Below, piece after piece: positions 1-6,404 of a DNA stretch of 15,890 bases (the stretch's first letter is position 1; every line of letters starts with the position of its first letter). The stretch lies in the NCBI GenBank assembly GCA_035461345.1, contig DATHVJ010000103.1:1-15890 (forward strand). The letters are read 5' to 3'. A program made the translations under genes and the position numbers. The notes under the pieces are model-generated. The model worked only from the letters and a program-made list of their open reading frames with translations. It was not told where the DNA came from and searched no databases. Source of the stretch: DASPWW01 sp035461345. Lineage in GTDB: Bacteria > Actinomycetota > Thermoleophilia > Solirubrobacterales > 70-9.

Positions 1-274
1 GTTCATCGCCGACGAGAAGGCGGAGTCCCCTTACGAGCGCGCCGCCGACATCCTCACCAAGGAGGCCCTGCGCGAGGCGCTCGAGAACCTCTCCTACCGC
101 GAGCGCCGCGTGCTCGAGCTGCGCTACGGGCTCGGCGGCGAACATCCACGCACCCTCGACGAGGTGGGGCGGACGTTCAACGTCACCCGGGAGCGCATCC
201 GCCAGATCGAGAACCAGTCGCTGAAGAAGCTCCAGTCGCTGGCTGAGGCCCAGAAGCTGCGCGAAGTCGCCTGA
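1..274 (+). CDS. rpoD: Primary sigma-70 factor, C-terminal part (partial)
   Basis: Only the last 90 codons are present; the reading frame enters from the left edge at base 2 and stops with TGA. The peptide contains sigma region 4: NLSYRERRVLELRYGL in region 4.1, then the helix-turn-helix TLDEVGRTFNVTRERIRQIE that recognises the -35 element, and the typical C-terminal QIENQSLKKLQ helix. This is the strongly conserved signature of group 1/2 sigma-70 factors (RpoD/SigA), which direct RNA polymerase core to housekeeping promoters. Because regions 1-3 lie outside the window, a group 2 paralogue (SigB/HrdB-like) cannot be excluded. The stop codon lies inside the left arm of a long inverted repeat, so the 3' end of the mRNA is highly structured. 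Confidence 0.93.
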   Translation, partial: FIADEKAESPYERAADILTKEALREALENLSYRERRVLELRYGLGGEHPRTLDEVGRTFNVTRERIRQIENQSLKKLQSLAEAQKLREVA

Positions 275-367
275 GCGGCGAGAGTCGGCACGGGGCGGCG
301 TCATCGGTCACTCGCGTGCGGAGCACGCGTCGCTCCCTGCTTGCCCCGCTTGGCTCTCGCCGCTCAG
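271..367. repeat. Long imperfect hairpin with perfect 14-bp outer arms after rpoD
   Basis: The arms CTGAGCGGCGAGAG (271-284) and CTCTCGCCGCTCAG (354-367) are perfect reverse complements. Inside, CGGGGC (291-296) pairs with GCCCCG (343-348), and CGCGTGC-GGA-GCACGCG (313-329) forms a 7-bp stem with a three-base loop. Together they make one nested fold of about 97 nt. It overlaps the sigma-factor stop codon and ends just upstream of the next promoter. It may act as the rpoD terminator or as 3'-end protection. A 3-bp CGC flanks both ends (268-270 and 368-370), so an inserted miniature element is also possible but unproven. No T-tract follows. Confidence 0.6.
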
Positions 368-375
368 CGCATAGC

Positions 376-402
376 TTTACTTCGTATAGCTTTGGCTATA
401 CT
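376..402 (+). promoter_or_regulatory. Predicted promoter with overlapping operator for the HxlR gene
   Basis: An AT-rich island stands out from its GC-rich surroundings. TATACT (397-402) is a good -10, and TTTACT (376-381) is a possible -35 with a 15-bp spacer. A perfect inverted repeat TATAGC-TTTG-GCTATA (385-400) covers the spacer and overlaps the -10. ATAGCTTT is also directly repeated at 371-378 and 386-393. A palindrome placed over the -10 is what an autoregulating HxlR-type repressor would use. Predicted start of transcription is near 409, leaving a leader of about 40 nt. Confidence 0.55.
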
Positions 403-447
403 CCACGCCGCGGCTCCAGAAGAGACCGATCGACGGTCGCGAGCCGG

Positions 448-792
448 ATGCGGATGACGGATTCCAATTGCCCTGTATGTCGTTGCGCGGAGATCATCTC
501 CGGCAAGTGGACGCTCCTCGTGATTCGTGACCTCGCCGACGGAAGTCGGCGTTTCTGCGAGTTGGAGCGCTCGCTCGACGGCATCAGCCCGCGAACCCTG
601 TCGCTCCGCCTGCGGGCACTCGAGGAGCACGGCGTCGTCGAGCGCCACACCTACCCCGAGGTGCCTCCGCGAGTTGAGTACGCGCTGACCGAGAAGGGCA
701 GGGCGCTCGTGCCGCTGATCGAGGACATGCGCGCGTACGGGCGCGAGTGGCTGCTCGACGGCAGCCGCGAGAACGTCCCGGCCGCTGCGTAG
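448..792 (+). CDS. HxlR-family winged-helix transcriptional regulator
   Basis: The product is 114 aa, the usual size of this family. It has the classic layout: an N-terminal CPV motif, the ISGKWTLLVIRDL helix, RRFCELERSLDGISPRTLSLRLRALEEHGVVER forming helix-turn-helix and wing, and TEKGRALVPLIEDMRAYGREWL as the dimer helix. HxlR proteins are small dimeric DNA-binding regulators that often sense thiol, aldehyde or quinone stress. The open frame extends upstream to 316, but that extra peptide is basic and unlike the family and would overlap the promoter, so the ATG at 448 was chosen (ATG at 454 is an alternative). The N-terminus has an unusual Cys-rich C8-x2-C11-x-C13 cluster, plus a Cys next to the recognition region. 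It is convergent with the MFS transporter gene with two bases between stops; whether it controls that gene is unknown. Confidence 0.88.
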   Translation: MRMTDSNCPVCRCAEIISGKWTLLVIRDLADGSRRFCELERSLDGISPRTLSLRLRALEEHGVVERHTYPEVPPRVEYALTEKGRALVPLIEDMRAYGREWLLDGSRENVPAAA

Positions 793-794
793 CC

Positions 795-2069
795 CTAGCT
801 CACCTTCGCAGCCACGACGTCCGATCCCCGGGTCTCGGGCAGGCCCCGCAGCAGCAGGATCACCGGGGTGGCGAGCAGCCCGCCGACGACGAGCTGGAGC
901 GACGTGTCGACGGCGCCGGCGAGGGCGCCGACCACCAGCAACCCGAGCGACCCGCCCGCGATCTGGGTCGCGATCACCACCGAGGTGAGCGTGGCGCGGA
1001 GCTCGGTGGGGAACAGCTCCGACAGGTACGCGTAGCCGACCGCGAGGATGGCCGCGTTCGCGCACGCCGCCACCCAGAAGCCGGGCGCGAACAGCAGCCG
1101 GACCTCGGTGAAGATCAGGACGTTCGCGGCGGCGCCGAGGAGGAGCGCCGCGGCGAGCACCGGCCGGCGACCCAGTCGGTCGCTCCCTGGCCCGCCGAGC
1201 AAGAAGCCGGCGAGCGCGAACGGCCCCGCGGTCAGGATCGTCGCGGTGTAGAGCGCCTCCCAGCCGTACTCGTCCTGGGCGAGCGCGGCGGAGTAGAAGA
1301 AGGCGGCCGTCTGGATCGCGCCGGCTACCCCGAAGACGATCGAGATCCTCCGCAGCCGCGCCGCGAACGGCTCCGGGACGTGCGGGATCAGGGTGGGGTG
1401 GAGACGCTCAGCCGTGCGTGCGACGGAGAACGCAGTCGTCTCACCCAGGTTGCGGCGGAGGTAGGCGATCACGAGCAGCGGCGGCAGCGCGACGACGTAG
1501 AAGATCCTCCAGTCGAGCGGGGTCAGCGGCACCGCGAGCAGTGCCAGCGCCGTCAGGCCCGGCCCCAGGAAGCTGATCACGCCGACCAGGGACAGCGCGG
1601 CCCCGCGGCGCTCGGGGCGGACCTCCTCCGCGATCACCACGCCTCCCAGCGAGCTCTCCGTCGCGAGGAACGCGCGGGCGACGATCTGGATGCCGACGAA
1701 CGCCGCAAGCGTCCACGCGAGCGCGGTGAGGCCGGTCGCCGCGGTGAACGCCGCGATCGACAGCAGCAGCATCGTGCGGCGGCCGATGTGGTCGGCTGCG
1801 CGCAGGATCGGGACACTGCCCAGCGCCGCGAGCCTGATCACCGCCACTCCGATCCCGAACAGCCCAATCGAGACCCCGAGCCCGTCGGCGATCTTCGGCG
1901 CCCCCATCGTCAGCACCGTGAGGTCGTAGACCTCGAAGAAGCCGACGAACATCAGCGGCGCCAGGACGCGCCACTCGTGCGGATCGAAGTCGGCCAGCGC
2001 GCGCAGCCCGCCTCGCACCCACCCGACACCCGCGCCGGCCAGGTCGCGCAGGCCCAGGGATGGCTCCAT
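795..2069 (-). CDS. MFS transporter, sugar porter / metabolite:H+ symporter type
   Basis: A 424-aa integral membrane protein with about twelve hydrophobic segments. The loop-2/3 MFS signature is seen as ADHIGRR (near residues 92-98) and its repeat in the second half as SDRLGRR. The sequence also has FFEVYDLTVL in the first membrane helix, SELFPTELRAT late in the second half and the PETRG motif after the last helix. These features are typical of the sugar porter and metabolite:H+ symporter branches of the major facilitator superfamily. The substrate cannot be read from sequence. The open frame runs further upstream, but that part is Ser/Ala/Pro-rich, non-membrane and overlaps the divergent gene, so ATG at 2069 is preferred. 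A GGAGG lies just upstream with a rather short spacing. No partner transport genes are adjacent. Confidence 0.85.
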   Translation of the reverse strand: MEPSLGLRDLAGAGVGWVRGGLRALADFDPHEWRVLAPLMFVGFFEVYDLTVLTMGAPKIADGLGVSIGLFGIGVAVIRLAALGSVPILRAADHIGRRTMLLLSIAAFTAATGLTALAWTLAAFVGIQIVARAFLATESSLGGVVIAEEVRPERRGAALSLVGVISFLGPGLTALALLAVPLTPLDWRIFYVVALPPLLVIAYLRRNLGETTAFSVARTAERLHPTLIPHVPEPFAARLRRISIVFGVAGAIQTAAFFYSAALAQDEYGWEALYTATILTAGPFALAGFLLGGPGSDRLGRRPVLAAALLLGAAANVLIFTEVRLLFAPGFWVAACANAAILAVGYAYLSELFPTELRATLTSVVIATQIAGGSLGLLVVGALAGAVDTSLQLVVGGLLATPVILLLRGLPETRGSDVVAAKVS

Positions 2070-2202
2070 CGCCTCCGCGGGTCCGGGATCGGGTTGGCGA
2101 TCTGCCACCGCCCGGCACGCTATCCGCGTCGCGGTCCACGATGCCGCTGCAAGCCGTCCTGCACGCGCAGGAGCGGGCGGCGGGTGCGAGAACACGCTGA
2201 CG

Positions 2203-4050
2203 GTGCGCGACATGGTCCTCACCACCAAGCTCGAGGCGCTCGCCGACGCCGCGGGCGAGCTGTTGCGTGGGCTGGTCGCCTCCGGGGAGGAGGAGGTGCC
2301 ATTCGAGTTGACCGGACCCGGGGAGCATTCGCCGTTCGCCCAGTACACGCCGATGAGCGGCCGCTTCGTGCGCGAGCACTGGGCTCAGCTCGCCGAGCTC
2401 GATGCCTTCGCCGAGGCCCGCGAGGAGCTCCAGCGCGCCGGAATCGCCGGCGCCTACCTCGAGCGGCTCGACGAGCCCGTGCCGCCCGACGAGGCCCGCA
2501 GGGCGGAGGCCGCCGCGATCAACTTCCTCGCCGGCCTGTGGGACGGGTCGGCTGACTTCCCGGTCGACCGCGACCGGGTCGACGCCGCGGTCGCCGAGCT
2601 CCAGGGATGCGTGATCGAGAGCGACGACGCGGCCGAGCTCGTCGTTCCGCTGCTCGGCTTTCACATGCCGACCGCGCGGTTGGAGCTCGGCGATGCGACG
2701 ATCGTTCGCGCCGACCTCGTCGAGGTCCCGGACGAGGTGCGACGGGTGGACGGGACCCGGCGCAGCGCGTGGGAGCCGCTGTTCGTCGCCGTCGTCAGGA
2801 ACGCGATCCCGCTCGAGGACGGGGACGGCGCGGCCGTCTCTCCGGGCGCGGCGCTGCGCGACGTGGTCCGGACACTGCGCCTGTTCAAGGAAGGCGGGGT
2901 GGGCCTGGGGCCGTACGCGTGGGCGCGCACACCCGGCGATCGGTGGCGGCGCCTCCCCACCGGATGCGCCCATCCACGCGCCGGTGGTTACCGGCTCGCC
3001 GAGTCCGAGCTTGGCGACCTCGCGGCCTTCGCGCGCACGTTCTCGGCGACACCGGTCTCGGGCGTCATCGCAAGGGCGATCTCCCGCTTCGAGGCCGGCC
3101 TCGAGCGTTCGGCGCTGCTCGAGGCGCTGAGCGACTACGTGCTGACTCTGCGTCATCTCCTCGAGGGTGGGGGCCCCGCCGACGTCGGGCTGGGGATGCG
3201 AGCGGCGGCGCTGCTCGCCGAGCCGGAGAACCGGCCGGAGGTCAGGCGGCGGGTCGAGCGCGCTCTGGCTCTCGAGGGAGAGCTGATGCGCGGCGAGCTG
3301 CCGGCCCGCGACGACGGCGCCGGCCCGCTCGAGCTCGTCACCGAGGTCGAGGAGCTGACGAGGACCATCCTGCGCGACGCCGTTGCGGGCGGGCTGGGAA
3401 GCGATTTGCGCGGGGCCGCGGACGAGGCGCTGCTCGCCGACGGGCTAGCGGCGGGCGACGGCGCGGCCGAAGTCCGCGGCGCGACCGCCGAGTGGGGCGC
3501 GATCGAGTCGTCAGAAGCCAATCCCGCCGGTAACCCGGTCGCGCCCGGACGCGCAGCGGAGGACGCGACCGGCATCGATGTTTCCGGACGCGAAGCGGAG
3601 GAGACCACCGGCATTGATGCTTCCGGCTCCGAAGCGGAGGACGCGACCGGAATGAAGGAGAACGAGGACGAGTCGCCAACCAGGGAGCTCATGGACACCA
3701 AGAACACAAGAGCGGCAAGTTCGCGAGCGAACTTGCCGGTGGACGAACATGCGGAGCGTTCGCGAGCGAACCTGCCGGTGGTCGAGCATGCGGAGCATTC
3801 GCGAGCGAGCTTGCCGGTGGTCGAAGGTCCGGAGCGCGACCAGCCCTCCGACTGGCTGAGCGAGGTCGATTCGCGCGGAGACACGCTCGACTGGCCCGAG
3901 CGGCCCGAGGCGCTGAAGATCCTCGACCGCCGGCCCCAGGAGCGCGAGCGTGCCCGCCGCCGCGTCCGGCACCTGTTCCCGCGCCCCGAGACGACGGACT
4001 GGCGCGTCGCCGAGCTCCACTACGAGCGCCGCAGGCGCACCCGGGTCTAG
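2203..4050 (+). CDS. Large uncharacterised protein with degenerate ApeA-like HEPN region and repeat-rich tail
   Basis: A 615-aa soluble protein with no signal peptide or membrane helix. Residues about 140-280 (PLLGFHMPTARLELGDATIV, later LRLFKEGGVGLGPYAW and GGYRLAESELGDLAAFA) followed by about 285-367 (AISRFEAGL, ALSDYVLTLRHLLEGG, MRAAALLAEP, VERALALEGELMRGEL) follow the order seen in ApeA-type HEPN proteins. At the usual RSxIVHG catalytic motif this protein reads EGELMRG, so the RNase Arg and His are missing. This assignment is by eye. From about residue 440 the chain is low-complexity and contains two blocks of 13-residue repeats, then a charged, Arg-rich end that looks conserved (DWPERPEALKILDRRP, FPRPETTDWRVAELHYERRR). 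GTG at 2203 or ATG at 2212 may be the start; neither has a clear ribosome site. The gene stands alone between divergent and convergent neighbours. Confidence 0.75.
   Translation: MRDMVLTTKLEALADAAGELLRGLVASGEEEVPFELTGPGEHSPFAQYTPMSGRFVREHWAQLAELDAFAEAREELQRAGIAGAYLERLDEPVPPDEARRAEAAAINFLAGLWDGSADFPVDRDRVDAAVAELQGCVIESDDAAELVVPLLGFHMPTARLELGDATIVRADLVEVPDEVRRVDGTRRSAWEPLFVAVVRNAIPLEDGDGAAVSPGAALRDVVRTLRLFKEGGVGLGPYAWARTPGDRWRRLPTGCAHPRAGGYRLAESELGDLAAFARTFSATPVSGVIARAISRFEAGLERSALLEALSDYVLTLRHLLEGGGPADVGLGMRAAALLAEPENRPEVRRRVERALALEGELMRGELPARDDGAGPLELVTEVEELTRTILRDAVAGGLGSDLRGAADEALLADGLAAGDGAAEVRGATAEWGAIESSEANPAGNPVAPGRAAEDATGIDVSGREAEETTGIDASGSEAEDATGMKENEDESPTRELMDTKNTRAASSRANLPVDEHAERSRANLPVVEHAEHSRASLPVVEGPERDQPSDWLSEVDSRGDTLDWPERPEALKILDRRPQERERARRRVRHLFPRPETTDWRVAELHYERRRRTRV
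3546..3655 (+). repeat. In-frame 39-nt tandem repeat, array 1 (three units)
   Basis: Three 39-nt units start at 3546, 3585 and 3624 with CGGACGCGCAGCGGAG, CGGACGCGAAGCGGAG and CGGCTCCGAAGCGGAG. They encode 13-residue units of the type AEDATGIDVSGRE, AEETTGIDASGSE and AEDATGM. The period keeps the frame open. The third unit decays at its end into an acidic stretch. The 16-base core of the second unit is also found, reverse-complemented, in the hairpin after ftsZ. Confidence 0.85.
3720..3836 (+). repeat. In-frame 39-nt tandem repeat, array 2 (three palindrome-bearing units)
   Basis: Three units start at 3720, 3759 and 3798, each opening with TTCGCGAGCGAA or a one-base variant, followed by a TTGCCGGTGG-like segment and a GCGGAG end. 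They encode SRANLPVDEHAER, SRANLPVVEHAEH and SRASLPVVEGPER. The first unit sits in a perfect stem AAGTTCGC-GA-GCGAACTT (3717-3734). The period is 39 nt, the same as array 1, although the encoded peptides differ. The DNA between arrays (about 3650-3715) has unusually AT-rich codons for this window. Confidence 0.85.
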
Positions 4051-4079
4051 CCCACGGCAAGCGACCGGCTCATCGCGAA

Positions 4080-4105
4080 CCCGCGATGTGCTCGCACATC
4101 GCGGG
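4080..4105. terminator. Perfect 11-bp hairpin between convergent genes
   Basis: CCCGCGATGTG (4080-4090), loop CTCG, CACATCGCGGG (4095-4105). It lies 29 bases after the stop of the HEPN-like gene and 6 bases after the stop of the ATPase gene on the other strand, so it could end transcription from both sides. No T-tract is present on either strand, as is common for hairpins in GC-rich actinobacteria. Confidence 0.6.
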
Positions 4106-4111
4106 GATGGT

Positions 4112-5263
4112 TCAGCGGGAGGCCGCCAAGGCCTCTCGCTCAGGCTCGGTCGCGAACAGGTACCGGTTGATCTCCATCAGCCCGCCGAGGTCGTGCACGT
4201 CCTCGTCGAGGTAGGGGACCTGGATCACACGCCTGGCGCGCATCTCGGCGGTCAGGCGCTCGATGTTGCGCCGGTCGCGGCCGGCGAGCGCACGGTAGTC
4301 CTCGAGCGTCGCGACGGCCCGCTCGGCGAGGTCGCGGTCGCCGACGGCCGCTGCCAACTCAGCCGTGGCGTCCTCGCCCTGCGCGCCGGCGAACTCGCTC
4401 TCGAAGTGGACCTTGTTCACGATCACGCCGCCGAACGGGAGGCTCGCCTCGACCAGCCTGCGATGGAAGTAGACGGCCTCCTCGATCGGCTCCCCCTGCG
4501 GCCCGCAGACGACCACGAACGAGGTCCGCCGGTCCGCGAGCAGCTCGTTGACCCGCTTCGCGCGCTCCTGAAACCCGCTGACCATCCCGCTGAACGCCTG
4601 GAAGAACTCCGAGATGTCCTCGAGCAGGTCAACCCCGGTCAGCCTCCTCAGGACCGAGAACATCATCGAGGTGCCGCGACCGAACAGCTTCATCCCCAGC
4701 CCCGTCGGGCGCATGAACACCTGCAGCGAGCGGCCCTCGATGAACTGGGTCAGGCGCCGGGGGGCGTCGAGGAAGTCGAGCGCATTGCGGCTCGGCGGCG
4801 TGTCGAGCACCAGGAGGTCGTAGCGGCTCTCCTGGTGGAGTTCGAACAGCTTCTCCATCGCCATGTACTCCTGAGACCCGGCGAGGGCGTTCGAGATCTG
4901 CCGGTAGATCCTGTTGTCGAGAATCCGGTCGCGCGTCTCGGCGTCGGGAGCGTGCTTCGCGATCAGCTCGTCGAACGTCGCCTTCGCGTCGAGCATCATC
5001 GCCCACAGCTCTCCGCCCTTGGTGTCGACCCCCTCCGCCTCGAACAAGCTCGGGTCGACGCGACGCTCGACGTTGCCGAGCTCGGGCAGCCCAAGCGAGT
5101 CCGCGAGCCGCTTCGCCGGGTCGATTGTCAGCACCGCGACCTTGTGGCCACGCGCCGCCATCCCCGCCGCGATCGCGGCCGAGGTCGTGGTCTTCCCGAC
5201 GCCGCCGGAGCCGGCGCAGATGCACACGTCCTTGCCCCGCAGGAGGTCGGCGACGTCGGTCAT
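4112..5263 (-). CDS. Get3/ArsA-like ATPase, Rv3680 (BagB) type
   Basis: A 383-aa soluble SIMIBI-class P-loop ATPase. The N-terminus holds the phosphate loop as GSGGVGKTT (residues 18-26), followed by LTIDPAKRLADSLG, MMLDAKATFDEL, ILDNRIYRQISNALAGSQEYMAMEKL and LVLDTPPSRNALDFLDAPRRL. From memory this closely tracks M. tuberculosis Rv3680, one of a pair of bacterial Get3-like ATPases named BagA/BagB. In ArsA/Get3 the loop is GKGGVGKT with a signature Lys reaching across the dimer; here that Lys is Ser19, so this subunit probably relies on a partner or an altered mechanism. ATG at 5263 overlaps the previous gene's stop as ATGA, indicating translational coupling. An upstream in-frame extension to 5977 is antisense-like and rejected. 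True substrate (tail-anchored proteins, metabolites or anions) is unknown. Confidence 0.9.
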   Translation of the reverse strand: MTDVADLLRGKDVCICAGSGGVGKTTTSAAIAAGMAARGHKVAVLTIDPAKRLADSLGLPELGNVERRVDPSLFEAEGVDTKGGELWAMMLDAKATFDELIAKHAPDAETRDRILDNRIYRQISNALAGSQEYMAMEKLFELHQESRYDLLVLDTPPSRNALDFLDAPRRLTQFIEGRSLQVFMRPTGLGMKLFGRGTSMMFSVLRRLTGVDLLEDISEFFQAFSGMVSGFQERAKRVNELLADRRTSFVVVCGPQGEPIEEAVYFHRRLVEASLPFGGVIVNKVHFESEFAGAQGEDATAELAAAVGDRDLAERAVATLEDYRALAGRDRRNIERLTAEMRARRVIQVPYLDEDVHDLGGLMEINRYLFATEPEREALAASR

Positions 5264-6183
5264 CGGGTGAGCTCCGCGGCGAGCCGCTCGACCCCCGCGA
5301 CCCCGAGCTCGGGCTCGAAGATGAACGGAAGGGTCGCGACGTCGGCCCGGACCAGGCGCCGCAGGCGCTCGAGCTGATGCCGGTGGGCGCGGGCGCGCCG
5401 CCGCTCGCTGAGCGCCGCCCGGACCGCCGCTCGGGCGCCGCCGTCGACCGAGTGGGCGGCCGCCTCGAGGCGCTCCCCGTCGGCGTCGGAGAAGCGCTCG
5501 GGGTAGATGCCGTTCATGTACACGCGATCGACGGCCACCCCCAGCTCCCCGGTCAGCTCCGTCTCGAGCAGCTCGGACTCGTTCACCGGCATCTCCTCCG
5601 GCAAGGCGACGATCACGGCGCCGGTGAGGCGACGGTCGGTGATGTAGGCATCGAGCGCCTCCGCCTGCGTGCGAATCGGGCCGACGCGCGCGATGGCCGC
5701 GAACGTGCGCGGAGTCTGCAGGAAGCCGAGCCCGTGTCCGGTGGCCGGGGCGTCGACGACGACGAGGTCGTACTTGCGCCCGCGCTTGACCTTGCGGTCG
5801 AGCTGCGCCAGCTCCCAGATCTTCCCGATCGTGACCAGCTCCTTGAGTCCCGGAGTGGCGGCGGTGAGGTAGGTGAAAATCCGGCTGCGCGACAGCATCT
5901 CGCCCATCGCCCGGACGGGTGCCTGGATGGTCAGGTATTCGCGCAGCGAGTGGTCCGGGTCGATCGAGATCGTCCACAGTCCGTCGCGCATCTCAACCTC
6001 GTGGAAGCCGACCTCGGCGCGGCGAAAGACGCGCGAGGCGTGCTCCTGCGACGCCACCTCGCACACGATTACGCGCTTGCCACGCTCCGCCGCCGCCATC
6101 CCGATCGCGAGCGAAAGCGTCGACTTGCCGACGCCGCCCTTGCCGGTCACGAACAGCAGCCGCTTCTCGAAGGGATCGGCCAT
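5260..6183 (-). CDS. Get3/ArsA-like ATPase, Rv3679 (BagA) type
   Basis: A 307-aa SIMIBI ATPase, first gene of a two-gene operon. It has a full deviant Walker A, TGKGGVGKST, with signature Lys15 and catalytic Lys20, then VIVCEVASQEHASRVF, TPGLKELVTIGKIWELAQ and the switch-II segment VVVDAPATGHGLGFLQTP. Mycobacterial Rv3679 has the same order of motifs (recalled, not searched). The family couples ATP hydrolysis to conformational change in a dimer and is cytosolic. Because only this protein carries the signature Lys, a heterodimer with the downstream subunit is a reasonable inference. ATG at 6183 was chosen because the Walker A follows directly and a -10-like hexamer ends 6 bases upstream; the frame extends to 6363 without family similarity. 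The stop overlaps the next start by four bases. It is divergent from parA-ftsZ. Confidence 0.9.
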   Translation of the reverse strand: MADPFEKRLLFVTGKGGVGKSTLSLAIGMAAAERGKRVIVCEVASQEHASRVFRRAEVGFHEVEMRDGLWTISIDPDHSLREYLTIQAPVRAMGEMLSRSRIFTYLTAATPGLKELVTIGKIWELAQLDRKVKRGRKYDLVVVDAPATGHGLGFLQTPRTFAAIARVGPIRTQAEALDAYITDRRLTGAVIVALPEEMPVNESELLETELTGELGVAVDRVYMNGIYPERFSDADGERLEAAAHSVDGGARAAVRAALSERRRARAHRHQLERLRRLVRADVATLPFIFEPELGVAGVERLAAELTR

Positions 6184-6189
6184 TGGCCC

Positions 6190-6195
6190 ATTCTT
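6190..6195 (-). promoter_or_regulatory. Possible leaderless -10 for the Get3-like operon
   Basis: On the minus strand AAGAAT is followed by six bases (GGGCCA) and then the ATG, the spacing expected if transcription starts on the A of the start codon. AAGAAT matches only the second A and final T of the TANNNT core, so this is a weaker example than those of the LON and methyltransferase genes. A GGAAG at a longer distance could instead act as a poor ribosome site. Confidence 0.3.
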
Positions 6196-6389
6196 CCCGA
6201 AGCGCCGAGCCGATAACCCACTCAGGCGACGATCGCGTCCGATCCCGTTGCAAAGCTGCGCCGGCGGGAGGAAACCGCAGGCGGCCTGCGAATAGGCCCC
6301 ATCAAATGGGCATTTTCGGGCGTGGATCCAGCTCGGCCGTTGACAGCGGCGGGGCACCCCCAACGGCGCAGGCCGGCGGCGCTGCCGTC

Positions 6390-6396
6390 GAGGAGG
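6390..6396 (+). promoter_or_regulatory. Strong Shine-Dalgarno fixing the parA start
   Basis: GAGGAGG lies 8 bases before ATG at 6405. The other in-frame candidates, ATG at 6306 and ATG at 6480, have no comparable site, so the protein is taken to begin MSPDEVIAP. Confidence 0.65.
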
Positions 6397-6404
6397 GCGC
6401 GCGC

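Noticed and set aside
747..2555. A 602-codon open frame on the plus strand
   Set aside because: It runs opposite the MFS gene and is full of Arg, Glu, Gln and Pro with no domain, the typical shadow of a GC-rich gene on the other strand.
3546..3836. CRISPR-like regular repeats
   Set aside because: Units are tandem with no unique spacers, are in frame within a gene, and no cas genes are present.
5264..5977. N-terminal extension of the second Get3-like ATPase
   Set aside because: The extra 238 codons are an Arg/Ala-rich reading of the upstream ATPase gene in another frame; family homologues start at MTDVADLL-like sequence and an ATGA coupling fits.
6340..6345. A perfect TTGACA as a -35 for parA
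   Set aside because: No -10-like hexamer lies 16-19 bases downstream, so a promoter cannot be supported.
6306..6404. Earlier ATG start for parA giving a 33-residue longer protein
   Set aside because: No ribosome site or leaderless hexamer precedes it, while GAGGAGG sits at ideal distance before ATG 6405. It remains possible.
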